From Rhodococcus yunnanensis NBRC 103083 (GTDB taxonomy: Bacteria > Actinomycetota > Actinomycetes > Mycobacteriales > Mycobacteriaceae): DNA of 64,000 nt. The stretch spans positions 248,001 through 312,000 of the forward strand of contig NZ_BCXH01000005.1 of NCBI RefSeq assembly GCF_001895005.1. Direction: 5' to 3'. The position numbers and the translations under genes were made by a program. The notes under the pieces are model-generated. The model ran no database searches and was not told where the DNA came from. It saw nothing but the letters and a program-made list of their open reading frames with translations. How positions within the stretch are numbered: position 1 is the stretch's first letter; every line of letters begins with the position of its first letter. This document shows positions 8,477 through 17,052 of the stretch, in pieces.

Positions 8477-8878
8477 ATGACGGTGATTCGAGTGGCATGG
8501 CTGGTGCTGGCACTGGCAACCGGTGTCCTCGGTTCTTTCGTCGCAGCCTGGCCGCTCTACCAGATCACCGATTGCGAACTCGGCCTGTCGCTACCGGTGT
8601 CCGAGTGCTCCAAGCCGATAGGTGAGCATTTCGGCAGTGCGGCGATGGTGGTACTCGCTGTGCCGGTGGTGTTGTGTCTGCTTCCCGCCGCGCGTCCTGT
8701 ACCTGTGGTTGCGTGGTCGGTCGCGGGACTGATGTTCGCCTCGTCGGTGGTGAGTCTGTGGACTGCGTTCACGTCGTCGTCGCCGACACTTCTGTCGCTA
8801 CTGGGAAACCCTCCCTGTGCCGTGTTGGCCCTGGTGCTCGCCGCACTCGGGTCGGCGTACCAGCGAGCGGCGGCGTAA
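8477..8878 (+). CDS. Small four-helix membrane protein of unknown function
   Basis: A 133-residue protein with four hydrophobic segments; the first is VAWLVLALATGVLGSFVAAW. A short external loop between helices 1 and 2 carries two cysteines (TDCELGL and VSECSKP) that could form a disulfide. It ends 6 bases before the convergent lldD stop. No family is recognised. Confidence 0.6.
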   Translation: MTVIRVAWLVLALATGVLGSFVAAWPLYQITDCELGLSLPVSECSKPIGEHFGSAAMVVLAVPVVLCLLPAARPVPVVAWSVAGLMFASSVVSLWTAFTSSSPTLLSLLGNPPCAVLALVLAALGSAYQRAAA

Positions 8879-8884
8879 CCGCAC

Positions 8885-10114
8885 TCAGCGAGGAGCCAAC
8901 CGCGTCAACTGCGTGACGTGTCGAGGCTCCAGCTCTTCGAGGGAATTGACACCGAGCAGACGCATGGTGCGCGCGACCTGCCCGCTGACGATCTCGATCA
9001 TCCGATCGACGCCGTCCTCGCCGCCCGCCATCAGGCCGTAGAGGTACGCGCGTCCGAGCAACGTGAACCGCGCTCCCAACGCTACCGCGGCGACGACGTC
9101 GGCGCCCGACATGATGCCGGTGTCGAGGTGGATCTCGTACTCGCTGCCGACCTCGCGGACGACCTCTGGCAGCAGGTGGAATGGAATGGGCGCTCGATCG
9201 AGCTGCCTACCACCATGATTCGACAAGACGATGCCGTCGACGCCTATCTCGGCCACCTTCTTGGCGTCGTCGACGCTCTGGATGCCCTTGACGACCACCT
9301 TGCCGGGCCACTGGTCGCGGATCCAACGAAGGTCGGCGAAGTCGACGGTCGGGTCGAACATCGAATCGAGCAACTCACCGACGGTCCCGGACCATCGGTC
9401 GAGCGACGCGAACGACAGCGGCTCCGTGGTCAGGAAGTCGTACCACCACCACGGCCGTGGCAGCGCGTTGGCGATGGTGCTCAGGGTCAGCTGCGGGGGA
9501 ATGGAGAAGCCGTTTCGCTTGTCGCGCAAGCGCGCTCCGGCGACCGGAACGTCGACCGTGACGAGCAGTGTGTCGAACCCGGCCGCGGCCGCCCGCTCGA
9601 CCAGCGCCATCGAACGATCGCGATCCTTCCACATGTACAGCTGGAACCAGTTACGGCCCAACGGGTTCGCGGCCTTGACGTCCTCGATGGACGTCGTGCC
9701 CATCGTCGACAGCGAGAACGGAATGCCGTGCCTGGCTGCAGCGTGTGCGCCTGCGATCTCGCCCTCGGTGTGCATCATGCGGGTGAAGCCGGTCGGGGCG
9801 ATTCCGAACGGCTGCGCGACGGGTGCGCCGAGGACGTCCCATCCGGTCGACACCTTCGACACGTCACGCAGGATCGACGGCGAGAACTCGATGTCCTCGA
9901 ATGCCTGACGTGCGCGGCCGAGGGAGATCTCGGCTTCCGCGGCGCCTTCGGTGTAGTCGAAGGGGGCCTTCGGGGTGCGCCGTTGCGCGATGCGGCGCAG
10001 GTCGTAGACCGTCTGCGCCTTCGCGAGGCGGTTCTTCTTGAAGTCCAGGCTCGGCTTCTTGAACTGCATGAGGGGCGCGAGGTCGCGGACCTTGGGGATC
10101 TGGCGTTTCGTCAT
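8885..10114 (-). CDS. lldD: FMN-dependent alpha-hydroxyacid dehydrogenase, L-lactate dehydrogenase type
   Basis: A 409-residue TIM-barrel flavoprotein. Family marks are [25 protein letters not shown], the phosphate/FMN lysine segment KVVVKGIQS, the catalytic SNHGGRQLD and the C-terminal [16 protein letters not shown]. These enzymes oxidise L-lactate or related 2-hydroxyacids to ketoacids and pass electrons to quinone at the membrane. The length fits mycobacterial LldD2-type proteins. A FadR-type GntR regulator is divergent from it, with a matching operator between them, which supports a lactate or hydroxyacid catabolic unit. Another hydroxyacid substrate (mandelate, glycolate) is not excluded. 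Confidence 0.88.
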   Translation of the reverse strand: MTKRQIPKVRDLAPLMQFKKPSLDFKKNRLAKAQTVYDLRRIAQRRTPKAPFDYTEGAAEAEISLGRARQAFEDIEFSPSILRDVSKVSTGWDVLGAPVAQPFGIAPTGFTRMMHTEGEIAGAHAAARHGIPFSLSTMGTTSIEDVKAANPLGRNWFQLYMWKDRDRSMALVERAAAAGFDTLLVTVDVPVAGARLRDKRNGFSIPPQLTLSTIANALPRPWWWYDFLTTEPLSFASLDRWSGTVGELLDSMFDPTVDFADLRWIRDQWPGKVVVKGIQSVDDAKKVAEIGVDGIVLSNHGGRQLDRAPIPFHLLPEVVREVGSEYEIHLDTGIMSGADVVAAVALGARFTLLGRAYLYGLMAGGEDGVDRMIEIVSGQVARTMRLLGVNSLEELEPRHVTQLTRLAPR

Positions 10115-10168
10115 CGAAAGAACGTCCTCGTGGTGGATTCCGAACGGGCTCCGTGGACACCCGGCCTC

Positions 10169-10183
10169 TGTGGTCTGACCACA
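10169..10183. promoter_or_regulatory. FadR/LldR-type operator between lldD and its regulator
   Basis: TGTGGTCTGACCACA is a perfect seven-base dyad around one central base. It contains TGGT-NNN-ACCA, the core recognised by FadR-subfamily GntR proteins such as LldR and PdhR. It sits 55 bases before lldD and 64 bases before the regulator, so it could control both. The regulator match is inference from family knowledge. Confidence 0.7.
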
Positions 10184-10246
10184 CTAACCTGTGGTGTGAG
10201 TCTCCCGCAAGACCGGTCACGCGCACCGGTTGCATAGGCTCATGGC

Positions 10247-10954
10247 ATGCCACCGACTGCCGAGCCCCGCGCCTGGGAAATCGTTCTCGGGCATTTGGAG
10301 AAGCTGCTCGTATCGGGAGAAGTGGCTCCCGGCCAGCGGCTACCCGGCGAACGTGCCCTTGCTGCCGAGCTGAACGTCGGGCGGTCATCGGTGCGCGAAG
10401 CCCTCCGCGTGCTCGAAGCCCTCGGGCTGCTGTCCTCGAAAACAGGATCGGGTCCGACGTCGGGAGCCATGATCGTCTCCCGCCCGACCGGCGGCATGTC
10501 GATGCTGATGCGACTGCAGGTCGCGGCCAAGAACTTTCCCGTCTCCGACATCGTGCAGACCCGGTTGCTGCTCGAAAGCCAGGTCATGGAGGCGCTCGCG
10601 ACACGAACACCGACACCGGATCTGTCGGACGCGGAAGAGCTTCTCGACGCCATGGACGCACCGAGTCTCGATGCTCCCGAATTTCTGGTTCTGGACGCGC
10701 AATTCCACGTGGCGCTCGCCGACGCGGCAGGCAACAACGTCATTGCCGCGATGATGACCGGACTGCGTGAGTCGATCGAAAGTTATGTTCTCGCAGGCGC
10801 GCCGATTCACACCTGGGACTCGACATGCAGTCGATTACGGCATGAACATCGGGGCATCGTCGACGCCATTGAATCGGGAGAGCCCGCTCTCGCGCAGGAG
10901 CGTATCGCCGCGCACATCCGCGGCTACTACGCAGAAAGCATGGGCGCGCACTGA
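10247..10954 (+). CDS. GntR-family regulator, FadR subfamily
   Basis: A 235-residue repressor-type protein. The N-terminal winged helix-turn-helix is at about residues 10-75, with GQRLPGERALAAELNVGRSS and the wing ending near SKTGSG. The C-terminal FCD domain shows the family metal/ligand residues: an arginine at VQTRLLLES, Asp and His in LVLDAQFHVALADAAGN, and His in RLRHEHRGIVDAI and ERIAAHIRGYY. It is divergent from lldD across 132 bases holding a FadR-type palindrome, so it probably responds to lactate or a similar acid. Ligand identity is inference. Confidence 0.85.
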   Translation: MPPTAEPRAWEIVLGHLEKLLVSGEVAPGQRLPGERALAAELNVGRSSVREALRVLEALGLLSSKTGSGPTSGAMIVSRPTGGMSMLMRLQVAAKNFPVSDIVQTRLLLESQVMEALATRTPTPDLSDAEELLDAMDAPSLDAPEFLVLDAQFHVALADAAGNNVIAAMMTGLRESIESYVLAGAPIHTWDSTCSRLRHEHRGIVDAIESGEPALAQERIAAHIRGYYAESMGAH

Positions 10955-11297
10955 TTTCGCATCATCCAGGGGCCGGTGACGCCGAATTACCACCGGCATT
11001 TCGGGTGATCGAATTGTTTTCGGTTCGTCGAGCGTTCGAAAACGTGGGTATTACTCGTATTTGTAGTTCTCACGTGAAGTAATTCGAATGCCGGGTCGTT
11101 GAATTGTTTATCTCGGTTTGACAACGATCTGTTTCCGGTGTGTCATTCCTGTGAATAGAAAAGGGTCGGGACGTACGGCCGCCGAGCATCGGAGCCTGTT
11201 CGGCTCACGCGAAGGCGGCATGCAAGTCCCGCGGTCGGAATCGGCAAACTTCGTCGGGGAGTGTTGCAGTGATACAGCAAGATTCGAGCGAGAGACA
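10955..11297. other. Intergenic region before the GT2 gene
   Basis: These 343 bases are more AT-rich than their surroundings. A short inverted repeat (GTTTTCG at 11016-11022 pairing with CGAAAAC at 11037-11043) follows the regulator gene without a T-tract. A sigma-70-like promoter candidate lies at 11118-11146. No gene is supported. Confidence 0.5.
11118..11146 (+). promoter_or_regulatory. Candidate sigma-70-type promoter for the GT2 gene
   Basis: A perfect TTGACA (11118-11123) is followed after 17 bases by TGTCAT (11141-11146), which matches four of six bases of the -10 consensus. Transcription would begin near 11153, leaving a leader of about 145 bases before ATG 11298. Confidence 0.4.
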
Positions 11298-12188
11298 ATG
11301 ACACACGACGTGAGCGTGGATGTGGTCGTCGTGTGTTCGGACGCCGATCCGAGTCTCCTCCGACAGTGCATCGACTCGGTGCGTGCGTCCTACGCCGCGT
11401 CCGACGTCGAGGGTTCGATCGTCCTGGTGGACAACGTCGGTTCCGGGGTCACCGTGGACGCGACCGATGCGTCGGGCGTGCTGGTGCTGCGGACGGATTC
11501 CGTTGTCGGATTCGGATCCGCCGTCAACCTTGCGGTCGCCGAGTCGACGTCGGACTCGATCCTGGTACTCGATCCGGGCGCGACGCTCGCGCCCGACGGG
11601 CTCGCTCGGTTTCTGGATGCGGCGGACCACCACCGCAACTCGTTGATCGGCGGATGGCTGCAGCGAGACGGCGACGTGCAGTCCGACGCGTACATGCAGT
11701 GGGATTTCTCGATGTCCCGCTCGCGGCGGCGTGCTCGGTTCGCACGCTCGCTCGCCGAGGTCGACGAAGATGTCGTCGTCGTCGAAAAGGTGTGTGGTAG
11801 TGCGCTGTTCGCAGACCGTAAGCTGCTCGGTGAGCTCGGCCCGTTCGACCTCAGGTTCCGTCACGACGAGGACGCGGACCTGTCTCGTCGAGCGGCCGCC
11901 AAGGGTGTGGTTCTGCTCGTGGCACGACGAGCGGAAATCGAACACGTCTGCGCGCAGCGTGATCACGGGCGGGAGCTGGAGCGCGCACGCGCCGACGCCG
12001 CCATCCGTCTGACGTCGTACCACTGCAGCAGATCGACCAGCTATGCCCAGCGAATCGAACTCGCCGCCGTGACGTTCCTCGGAGTGTTCGCAGGCGCCGC
12101 GCCGGCTCCCCGACGTGCCCGCTTGGCACGTCTCGGCCAAGTGTGGCGCTGGGGATTCAGGCGCGACGCGCCGCCGTTCGTTCCCTGA
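11298..12188 (+). CDS. Family 2 glycosyltransferase
   Basis: A 296-residue protein. An N-terminal Rossmann-like GT-A fold has VDVVVVCSDADPSLLRQCID, then FGSAVNLAVAES and the acidic SILVLDPGA where family 2 enzymes bind nucleotide-sugar and metal. FDLRFRHDEDADLSRRA matches the family ExD acceptor-side motif. No membrane helix is visible. Rhamnosyl-, galactofuranosyl- and other transferases share this architecture, so donor and acceptor are unknown. It is detached from the main polysaccharide locus but may serve the same envelope polymers. ATG 11298 is preferred; upstream in-frame codons run through the likely promoter. Confidence 0.78.
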   Translation: MTHDVSVDVVVVCSDADPSLLRQCIDSVRASYAASDVEGSIVLVDNVGSGVTVDATDASGVLVLRTDSVVGFGSAVNLAVAESTSDSILVLDPGATLAPDGLARFLDAADHHRNSLIGGWLQRDGDVQSDAYMQWDFSMSRSRRRARFARSLAEVDEDVVVVEKVCGSALFADRKLLGELGPFDLRFRHDEDADLSRRAAAKGVVLLVARRAEIEHVCAQRDHGRELERARADAAIRLTSYHCSRSTSYAQRIELAAVTFLGVFAGAAPAPRRARLARLGQVWRWGFRRDAPPFVP

Positions 12189-12201
12189 GTGCAGCTACCG
12201 A

Positions 12202-12765
12202 TCAGCCGGCGGGTGCGGGCGCAGGCGCCTGCTGCGGCGCGTCCTGCTGCTGATTGATCGAGAATCCGCACGTGTTCTGGGCGTACTGATCGACGCGTGT
12301 ACTGGCATCGATCGCAGCCTGCGCGGTATCGGCGTCGATCGAGGTGGTCGACTGCTCGTTGAACGCCTCGTACGACGGCGCATCCGCGGCACTGCTGGTC
12401 GCTGCGGAGCTCGCGTCCCTGAGCTTGGTCAGGTCCGAGGAGATCTCCTCGTCGGCGGATGCGATCGCGGGGTCGTAGTGCTCGGCCAGGCCGGTGGAAT
12501 ACCCGACCAGCGCAGCCTGCAGTGCAGGCCAATCGGCGGGGTCAGCGCTGGCGAGAGTGTTCATCGAGGACATCTCGAAGTCCGAGATGTCCTGAAGTCC
12601 AGCACACACCTCGGTGGTGCCCTCTCCTGTGGCCCCTGCGTCGGCACTGCTCGCTGCGGCACTGTCGTCGGCGGACGCGTCGGACGCATCGTCGGACCCG
12701 CAGCCGACCAACCCCACAGTCAACGCTGCAGCGATACACAGGACCGGGCGGGACGTGAATTTCAT
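12202..12765 (-). CDS. Lipoprotein of unknown function
   Basis: A 187-residue protein starting at ATG 12765, with GGAG about 10 bases upstream. The signal peptide MKFTSRPVLCIAAALTVGLVGC ends in a lipobox with Cys22. An Asp/Ala/Ser-rich linker follows, then a helical domain of about 120 residues with cysteines in EVCAGLQ and NTCGFSI that may pair. The tail is Gln/Pro/Ala-rich. An in-frame ATG at 12864 would add an Arg-rich segment before the signal peptide and is unlikely. I do not recognise the domain. Confidence 0.7.
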   Translation of the reverse strand: MKFTSRPVLCIAAALTVGLVGCGSDDASDASADDSAAASSADAGATGEGTTEVCAGLQDISDFEMSSMNTLASADPADWPALQAALVGYSTGLAEHYDPAIASADEEISSDLTKLRDASSAATSSAADAPSYEAFNEQSTTSIDADTAQAAIDASTRVDQYAQNTCGFSINQQQDAPQQAPAPAPAG

Positions 12766-12963
12766 ACGGGTACTACTCCAAACTTTTCGGCGACGATTCG
12801 CCTCAACACTCACAGTTCGGGTGACCCGATGTCGAGCCGGGTCCCCGATCTTGGAAGATTTCACTGGAAACTATCAGGATCTTTCACCATCGCTCGAGTG
12901 CGTCGACGGTGGCGTTCGGGCTGTCGACCAGCGGCTGAACGGATACCGCCGCGGCATCGGCAT

Positions 12964-12995
12964 TTGAATTGTTCGGGAATCGAACATATGATCGA
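12964..12995 (+). promoter_or_regulatory. Leaderless-type promoter overlapped by an SOS-box-like palindrome
   Basis: TTGAAT (12964-12969) and TATGAT (12987-12992) are separated by 17 bases. The expected start of transcription is at about 12999, exactly the GTG of the next gene. TCGAAC-ATAT-GATCGA at 12980-12995 matches the actinobacterial LexA box (TCGAAC, four bases, GTTCGA) in 11 of 12 arm positions and covers the -10 element. LexA control is inference from this match. Confidence 0.55.
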
Positions 12996-12998
12996 ACA

Positions 12999-13301
12999 GT
13001 GAATGTCCGTGGATCGAGTAGTGGAGGCGATCCTCGCCGACGGCCGTTCAAGGTCCTCACGCCGTCGGTCAAGGTGTTGGTGGATCTCGCCGTTCTCTAT
13101 CCGCAGCCGCCCCACCACGCCGGGAAGTACACGGCGGAGGGGTTCGACGTGCGCAAGGTCGTTCCAGGTGACCTGACCGAATGGTCCATGACCGTCGACG
13201 GTGACTGGATCGGACGGGTCACCTACGAGCTGATGTCCAAGGATCGCAGTGAGACGGTGACGCACTGGGTGCCGAGCAGGGTCCTCAAACCCCTGCGTTG
13301 A
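12999..13301 (+). CDS. Small protein of unknown function with an SOS-like promoter
   Basis: A 100-residue protein. After a Gly/Ser/Arg-rich opening it has the compact segment PFKVLTPSVKVLVDLAVLYP, then GKYTAEGFDVRKVVPGDLTEW and DGDWIGRVTYELM. I recognise no family. GTG 12999 is chosen because it coincides with the transcription start predicted from a good -35/-10 pair and needs no ribosome binding site; ATG 12969 in the same frame lies inside the -35 element. Its stop is two bases before the convergent DUF4012 stop. DNA-damage induction is suggested only by the promoter palindrome. Confidence 0.6.
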   Translation: MNVRGSSSGGDPRRRPFKVLTPSVKVLVDLAVLYPQPPHHAGKYTAEGFDVRKVVPGDLTEWSMTVDGDWIGRVTYELMSKDRSETVTHWVPSRVLKPLR

Positions 13302-13303
13302 CT

Positions 13304-15172
13304 TCAGCTGCAGGTTGGTAGATCCACCGTCGACGACGCAGGTTGAACCTGTGGCTGAACGGGCGCCTGCGGTACACCGGGCGCAGTGGGCTCGACGAGG
13401 TCGTACTCGATGACGTTCGTTCGGCCCGGCTCGGTCACGATCGGCATGTAGAAGACCGGATGCCCACGATCGGCCCCGGTGAGGGCGAACACCGGCGAGC
13501 CGTTCACGGTGACGTTCTTCAGCGTCGCACCTTTGGTGGCGTAGAGCGAGACGATGGTCCTGTTGGTGCCGGGCGGGCCGTCGTAACGCGTGGATTCGTT
13601 CTGCCGCCCGGCGATGTACACCGGATAATTCTGCGCGGGAGCGTTGTTCGTGATCTCGGCAACCACCGTGGTCTGTCGGGTCGGGCCATCGCACGAACCG
13701 CCCGTGTAGGTGAGGTTGCGCGCGAGGTAGTAGTCGAGCTTTCCTCCCGCACCGTTGGCGGCCACCAACGCTGCGTACGGCGCCGTCGTGTCGGGCACCT
13801 CGTGTCCGATCTTCGTCGGCCCGAGAATGCTCTGCACCGCAGGATCGGCACTCCACACCGAGATGTGGCCTTCGCTCGCCGCGCGACCGAGAGCGCCCAG
13901 CAGTGCTGTCGGCGACCCGATGTCGCCCTGCATCTCGGTCACCACACGAGATGCGATGTCCTGCAGATAGTTCTTCCTCGCTCGCTGATCGTCCTGGAAT
14001 CGAAAGTATGCGTCCGACTGGGTGATTCGTACGACGTTGTCGGCATCGATCACCTCACCGTCCGGCATCGTGACAGGTCCGATCGCGTCGAGAACGTAGC
14101 TCAGTGCCACCGGATCCGTCGCGAGCGCCCCATCGACGACCTGCCCGGTCTCCTGCTGCCACATCGAACGCCAGATCTGCCCGGCGTACGGAAAATGTGG
14201 ACTCGCATTGCTGTTCTGCCAATTCTGCGTGGACTGGAACTTCTGCTCGTACGCAGCGTCGAACTCGGGCCCGAGGTCGATCGGGTCGTACTGCCGACTC
14301 AACTCGTAGTTGCTCGCGAGATCGTCCACATGTACGCGCCCGTCCACCGCCGACACGATTCCGAAACCGCCGATGAGCCCGCCCGTGCCCCGCGACTCGG
14401 CATTGGTCTGGAACGCCATGAAATAGTTGCGCGGACCGTCACCGCCGATCATCGGCGGGAGCACCTCGGCGGCAATACTGGTATTGGTCAGCAGCGTCGA
14501 CAACTCGTGGACCTGGTCCTGCAGTTGCACCCGCGCGTCGTCGACCTGGTGCAGAAACGACGGAGCCGCTATCGCCGCGGTGCGTACATCGAGCTCGGAC
14601 GCGGCAAGTGCGGTGCGGGCCAGGATCGGCGCCGCGTCACGGAGAGTGGTGATGTCGATCCGGCCGTCGGGCGAGCGCAGGTGCGCCGGGTCGAGCGTGG
14701 ATCCGACATCGACAGTGGGCACGAGTACCTCGGAGGCGAGATCGTCCACCGCACCGGCGATCTCGGTCACGACATTCATCGGGCTTCCCACGTACGGGAT
14801 CGCCGACGCCATTTTCCAGATCGGCGAGGCCGTCGCGCTCGCGGCATCGTGCGAGGCGGTGACGGCCGCAGCCGACTGTTCCCGTGCGCGGTCGATGTTT
14901 CCTGCGAGCAGTGCGGCCTTGGCTGCGCTCGCATGGCTCTTGGCTGCGTTCAGATCGGAGTACGCGGACTTCGCCGTGTAACCGAACCAGCCGAGCAGCG
15001 CCACCAGTGCGACAGCGACGAATCCGACCCCGAGGAGTACGCCCGAACGCGTTCGGTGACGCTTGCGACGAGCCTCGGCGTGGCGTCGTCGTCTGCTCCG
15101 ATTTCGGCGACGCGAATCGTCGGTCCATCCGCCGTATGCGTCGTAGGAATCGAGAGATCGTCTGGTGCTCAT
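13304..15172 (-). CDS. DUF4012 membrane-anchored exported protein, envelope polysaccharide-associated
   Basis: A 622-residue protein. A basic cytoplasmic tail (SRRRNRSRRRRHAEARRKRH) precedes one helix, GVLLGVGFVAVALVALLGWF, then a large exported region. A coiled Ala-rich segment (residues about 70-130) leads into the DUF4012 domain with NYFMAFQTNAESRGTGGLIG, the signature part of this family, and the C-terminal half is beta-rich. DUF4012 proteins commonly sit in exopolysaccharide loci of Gram-positive bacteria; their activity is not established to my knowledge. ATG 15172 is preferred, since an in-frame upstream ATG (15262) adds a leader with no homologous look. Confidence 0.8.
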   Translation of the reverse strand: MSTRRSLDSYDAYGGWTDDSRRRNRSRRRRHAEARRKRHRTRSGVLLGVGFVAVALVALLGWFGYTAKSAYSDLNAAKSHASAAKAALLAGNIDRAREQSAAAVTASHDAASATASPIWKMASAIPYVGSPMNVVTEIAGAVDDLASEVLVPTVDVGSTLDPAHLRSPDGRIDITTLRDAAPILARTALAASELDVRTAAIAAPSFLHQVDDARVQLQDQVHELSTLLTNTSIAAEVLPPMIGGDGPRNYFMAFQTNAESRGTGGLIGGFGIVSAVDGRVHVDDLASNYELSRQYDPIDLGPEFDAAYEQKFQSTQNWQNSNASPHFPYAGQIWRSMWQQETGQVVDGALATDPVALSYVLDAIGPVTMPDGEVIDADNVVRITQSDAYFRFQDDQRARKNYLQDIASRVVTEMQGDIGSPTALLGALGRAASEGHISVWSADPAVQSILGPTKIGHEVPDTTAPYAALVAANGAGGKLDYYLARNLTYTGGSCDGPTRQTTVVAEITNNAPAQNYPVYIAGRQNESTRYDGPPGTNRTIVSLYATKGATLKNVTVNGSPVFALTGADRGHPVFYMPIVTEPGRTNVIEYDLVEPTAPGVPQAPVQPQVQPASSTVDLPTCS

Positions 15173-15388
15173 CGAGAGTGTTGTTCCCTTCTTCGGAGGT
15201 AACACTACAAATGCCGAATCGGCAGCGCGCCACCAGATCGAGTGGCCGTCGATCCCGGTCATTCGGTTGAATGACCGGGTCGTCGGCGTCTGTGTTCGAT
15301 GACGGAAGTCGTAGACGTTTCGGCCGACGCGAACGGGGTATTCGCCCGTTTCGCGGTAGCCGACACTCGGCTACGGGAGGGGATGGAA

Positions 15389-15589
15389 ATGCGGTTCGTC
15401 ACTCTGATCGTCATCGTCTGGCTCGTCATCGGAGCCATCGCCGTGTTTCAACGCGGTTATGTCTCGAGCGCACCCGAGAACTGCGCCGGGGTCGGGACCA
15501 TCGCCCTCACCGTCGTCGCGGGCCCGCTGAACTACGCGGGTGTTAACCCGAAGGTCACCGACTGCAACCTGCCGCAGCCGAGCGAGTAG
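15389..15589 (+). CDS. Conserved small membrane protein
   Basis: A 66-residue protein with one N-terminal helix, MRFVTLIVIVWLVIGAIAVF, followed by a short external part with two cysteines (ENCAGVG and VTDCNLPQ) and GPLNYAGVNPK. This pattern recurs in small uncharacterised proteins of mycolic-acid bacteria. GGGAGG lies 8 bases before ATG 15389, which selects it over ATG 15383 and the longer frame from 15299. It is divergent from the DUF4012 gene. Function is unknown. Confidence 0.65.
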   Translation: MRFVTLIVIVWLVIGAIAVFQRGYVSSAPENCAGVGTIALTVVAGPLNYAGVNPKVTDCNLPQPSE

Positions 15590-15663
15590 TCGAGCCCGTC
15601 TCGGCGACGTGAGTTTCATCGCTGGTCGCGACACGACCACCGGGCTCTGCATACTCTGGACGG

Positions 15664-16230
15664 GTGATGCGCGGAAACCGGTTGGTCGTGGCGGCCATCG
15701 CGCTCCCGGTGATTCTGGTATCGCTGATCGGATTCGGCGGCTACGTGACCTTCACCAAGGCGCACATCGATCCGGTCTCGCACGCCGACGCCATCATCGT
15801 TCTCGGCGGCGAACACGACGGGCGTGAGGCGTACGGGATTTCCCTGGCCGAACAAGGGGTCGCGGACACGGTTGTGTTGTCCGACCCGTACGGTAAGTCC
15901 GATCGGGTGATGAAGAAGTACTGCGGAGCCGATACCGACACGTATTCGGTGCTGTGTGTCCGGCCCGAACCGAGTACGACGCGCGGCGAAGCGATCTTCA
16001 CCGAAGAGCTTGCGCGGGAGCATGGTTGGAAGCACGTAGTAGTCGTGAGTTGGCGATACCACTTGCCGCGTGCACGGTACATCTTCGGCCAGTGCTTCGA
16101 CGGCGACGTCAGCATGGTGGCCGTACCTCGTAAGTACAACTTCTCGCTCGTGTTCTGGGAGTACACCTACCTGTACCAGATCGCGGGCTTCGCCAAGGCC
16201 GGCATACAGGGCGACTGTCAGAACTTGTGA
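15664..16230 (+). CDS. DUF218/YdcF-type membrane-anchored protein
   Basis: A 188-residue protein. One N-terminal helix (VVAAIALPVILVSLIGFGGYV) anchors a DUF218 domain with the family core HADAIIVLGG at about residue 40, then GISLAEQGVADTVVLSDPYG and TTRGEAIFTEELAREHGW. Members include ElyC and SanA, implicated in envelope integrity and undecaprenyl-lipid carrier balance. A paralogue at 22921-23475 shares the same layout and cysteine positions. It starts at GTG 15664 or ATG 15667. It overlaps the convergent fluoride-channel gene by 13 bases. Confidence 0.82.
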   Translation: MMRGNRLVVAAIALPVILVSLIGFGGYVTFTKAHIDPVSHADAIIVLGGEHDGREAYGISLAEQGVADTVVLSDPYGKSDRVMKKYCGADTDTYSVLCVRPEPSTTRGEAIFTEELAREHGWKHVVVVSWRYHLPRARYIFGQCFDGDVSMVAVPRKYNFSLVFWEYTYLYQIAGFAKAGIQGDCQNL

Positions 16231-16580
16231 TACAGCGTCACACCGGATTTCAGCAACAGGATCCCGAACATGGCACACGCGACCCCGCCGATCACGTTGG
16301 CGGCGAGGAACGCCAGGCCGTCGCGGTATCTGCCTTCCCTGATCTGTGTGACCGTCATCAGCGCCACCGACGACATCGGCGCGAGCACTCCGAGGAACCC
16401 GAAGCACGCGAGCGCGACGAACCACTGCGGTGGCGCTGCGGCGACGACGAATCCGAGTACGCCGCACGTGCTGACCGTGAGAAGCAGAACGCGTCGGCGA
16501 TCGGTGACTGCCGCGGTGAGCCGGACATGCAGAAGCGCTGCCGCGGCGCCGCCGACCGCGACCAACAGAACCAGAATCAT
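16218..16580 (-). CDS. crcB: Fluoride ion channel subunit, degenerate partner
   Basis: A 120-residue four-helix protein of the CrcB/FluC family. AANVIGGVACAMFG keeps the family Asn-x-x-Gly core. However, the stretch that is usually GGxTTFS reads FLGVLAPMSSVALMT, so the Thr-Thr-Phe-Ser element and its pore phenylalanine are lost. Its ATG overlaps the stop of the sister gene by four bases (ATGA). Actinobacteria often encode paired FluC proteins that assemble as antiparallel heterodimers; here this subunit probably supplies scaffold and the partner supplies the intact pore half (inference). Confidence 0.8.
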   Translation of the reverse strand: MILVLLVAVGGAAAALLHVRLTAAVTDRRRVLLLTVSTCGVLGFVVAAAPPQWFVALACFGFLGVLAPMSSVALMTVTQIREGRYRDGLAFLAANVIGGVACAMFGILLLKSGVTLYHKF

Positions 16581-16954
16581 CGGACACCCACTGCAGGGCG
16601 GGTGATCAACGCGCCTATCGCGAGGGCGACGACCGAGGCGAGGGGCGTGCCCACGATGTAGAGAACGGAGCGCCACGCGGCGTCGTACGTGACGCCCTGG
16701 AGTGCGTAGAACCCGAACGTGGTGAAGCCGCAGGCCAGCCCGAGGACACCCGACCGCAGTACCGGCGAGCGTCGACCCGACAGGTATCCGAGGGCTGCGC
16801 CGAGGAGCAGGCACCCGGCCACGTTGATAGTGAACGTGCTCAGCATCAGCCATCGTTGAGTGTCCCGAAAGTGCCAGATCCCGAATCGAACGACCGCACC
16901 GAGGGCGCCACCGAATGCCACCGCCGCTGTGTCCGGCAGACGATCGGTTCTCAC
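16577..16954 (-). CDS. crcB: Fluoride ion channel subunit, canonical motifs
   Basis: A 125-residue FluC subunit with four helices. It keeps GALGAVVRFG in helix 1, TFTINVAGCLLLG with the conserved Asn in helix 2 and ACGFTTFGFYALQG, the Thr-Thr-Phe motif that lines the fluoride path. It exports toxic fluoride across the cytoplasmic membrane. The start is taken as GTG 16954 because the family begins just before the first helix; further upstream the frame encodes a Pro/Arg-rich leader. The gene is translationally coupled to the degenerate partner downstream. No fluoride riboswitch was recognised upstream. Confidence 0.83.
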   Translation of the reverse strand: MRTDRLPDTAAVAFGGALGAVVRFGIWHFRDTQRWLMLSTFTINVAGCLLLGAALGYLSGRRSPVLRSGVLGLACGFTTFGFYALQGVTYDAAWRSVLYIVGTPLASVVALAIGALITRPAVGVR

Positions 16955-17038
16955 TCGTGCGAGCCTAGTGCGATTCGGCGGGGACGGACGGACGGGTGGA
17001 CAGGAATCACACGTGGGGGACATTGCCCTCCACTCCGG

Positions 17039-17044
17039 TATGTT
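17039..17044 (+). promoter_or_regulatory. Candidate -10 element for a leaderless STAS transcript
   Basis: TATGTT ends nine bases before GTG 17053, so transcription would start at or just before the codon. No convincing -35 is visible, so this is weak support for a leaderless mRNA. Confidence 0.25.
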
Positions 17045-17052
17045 GGGCAATT

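Noticed and set aside
8918..10237. Plus-strand frame of 439 residues opposite lldD
   Set aside because: lldD motifs are complete on the minus strand and the opposite frame has none.
13343..15202. Open frame of 619 residues on the plus strand
   Set aside because: It is entirely antisense to the DUF4012 gene, has Arg/Asp-rich low-complexity composition and no domain; long antisense frames are normal at this GC.
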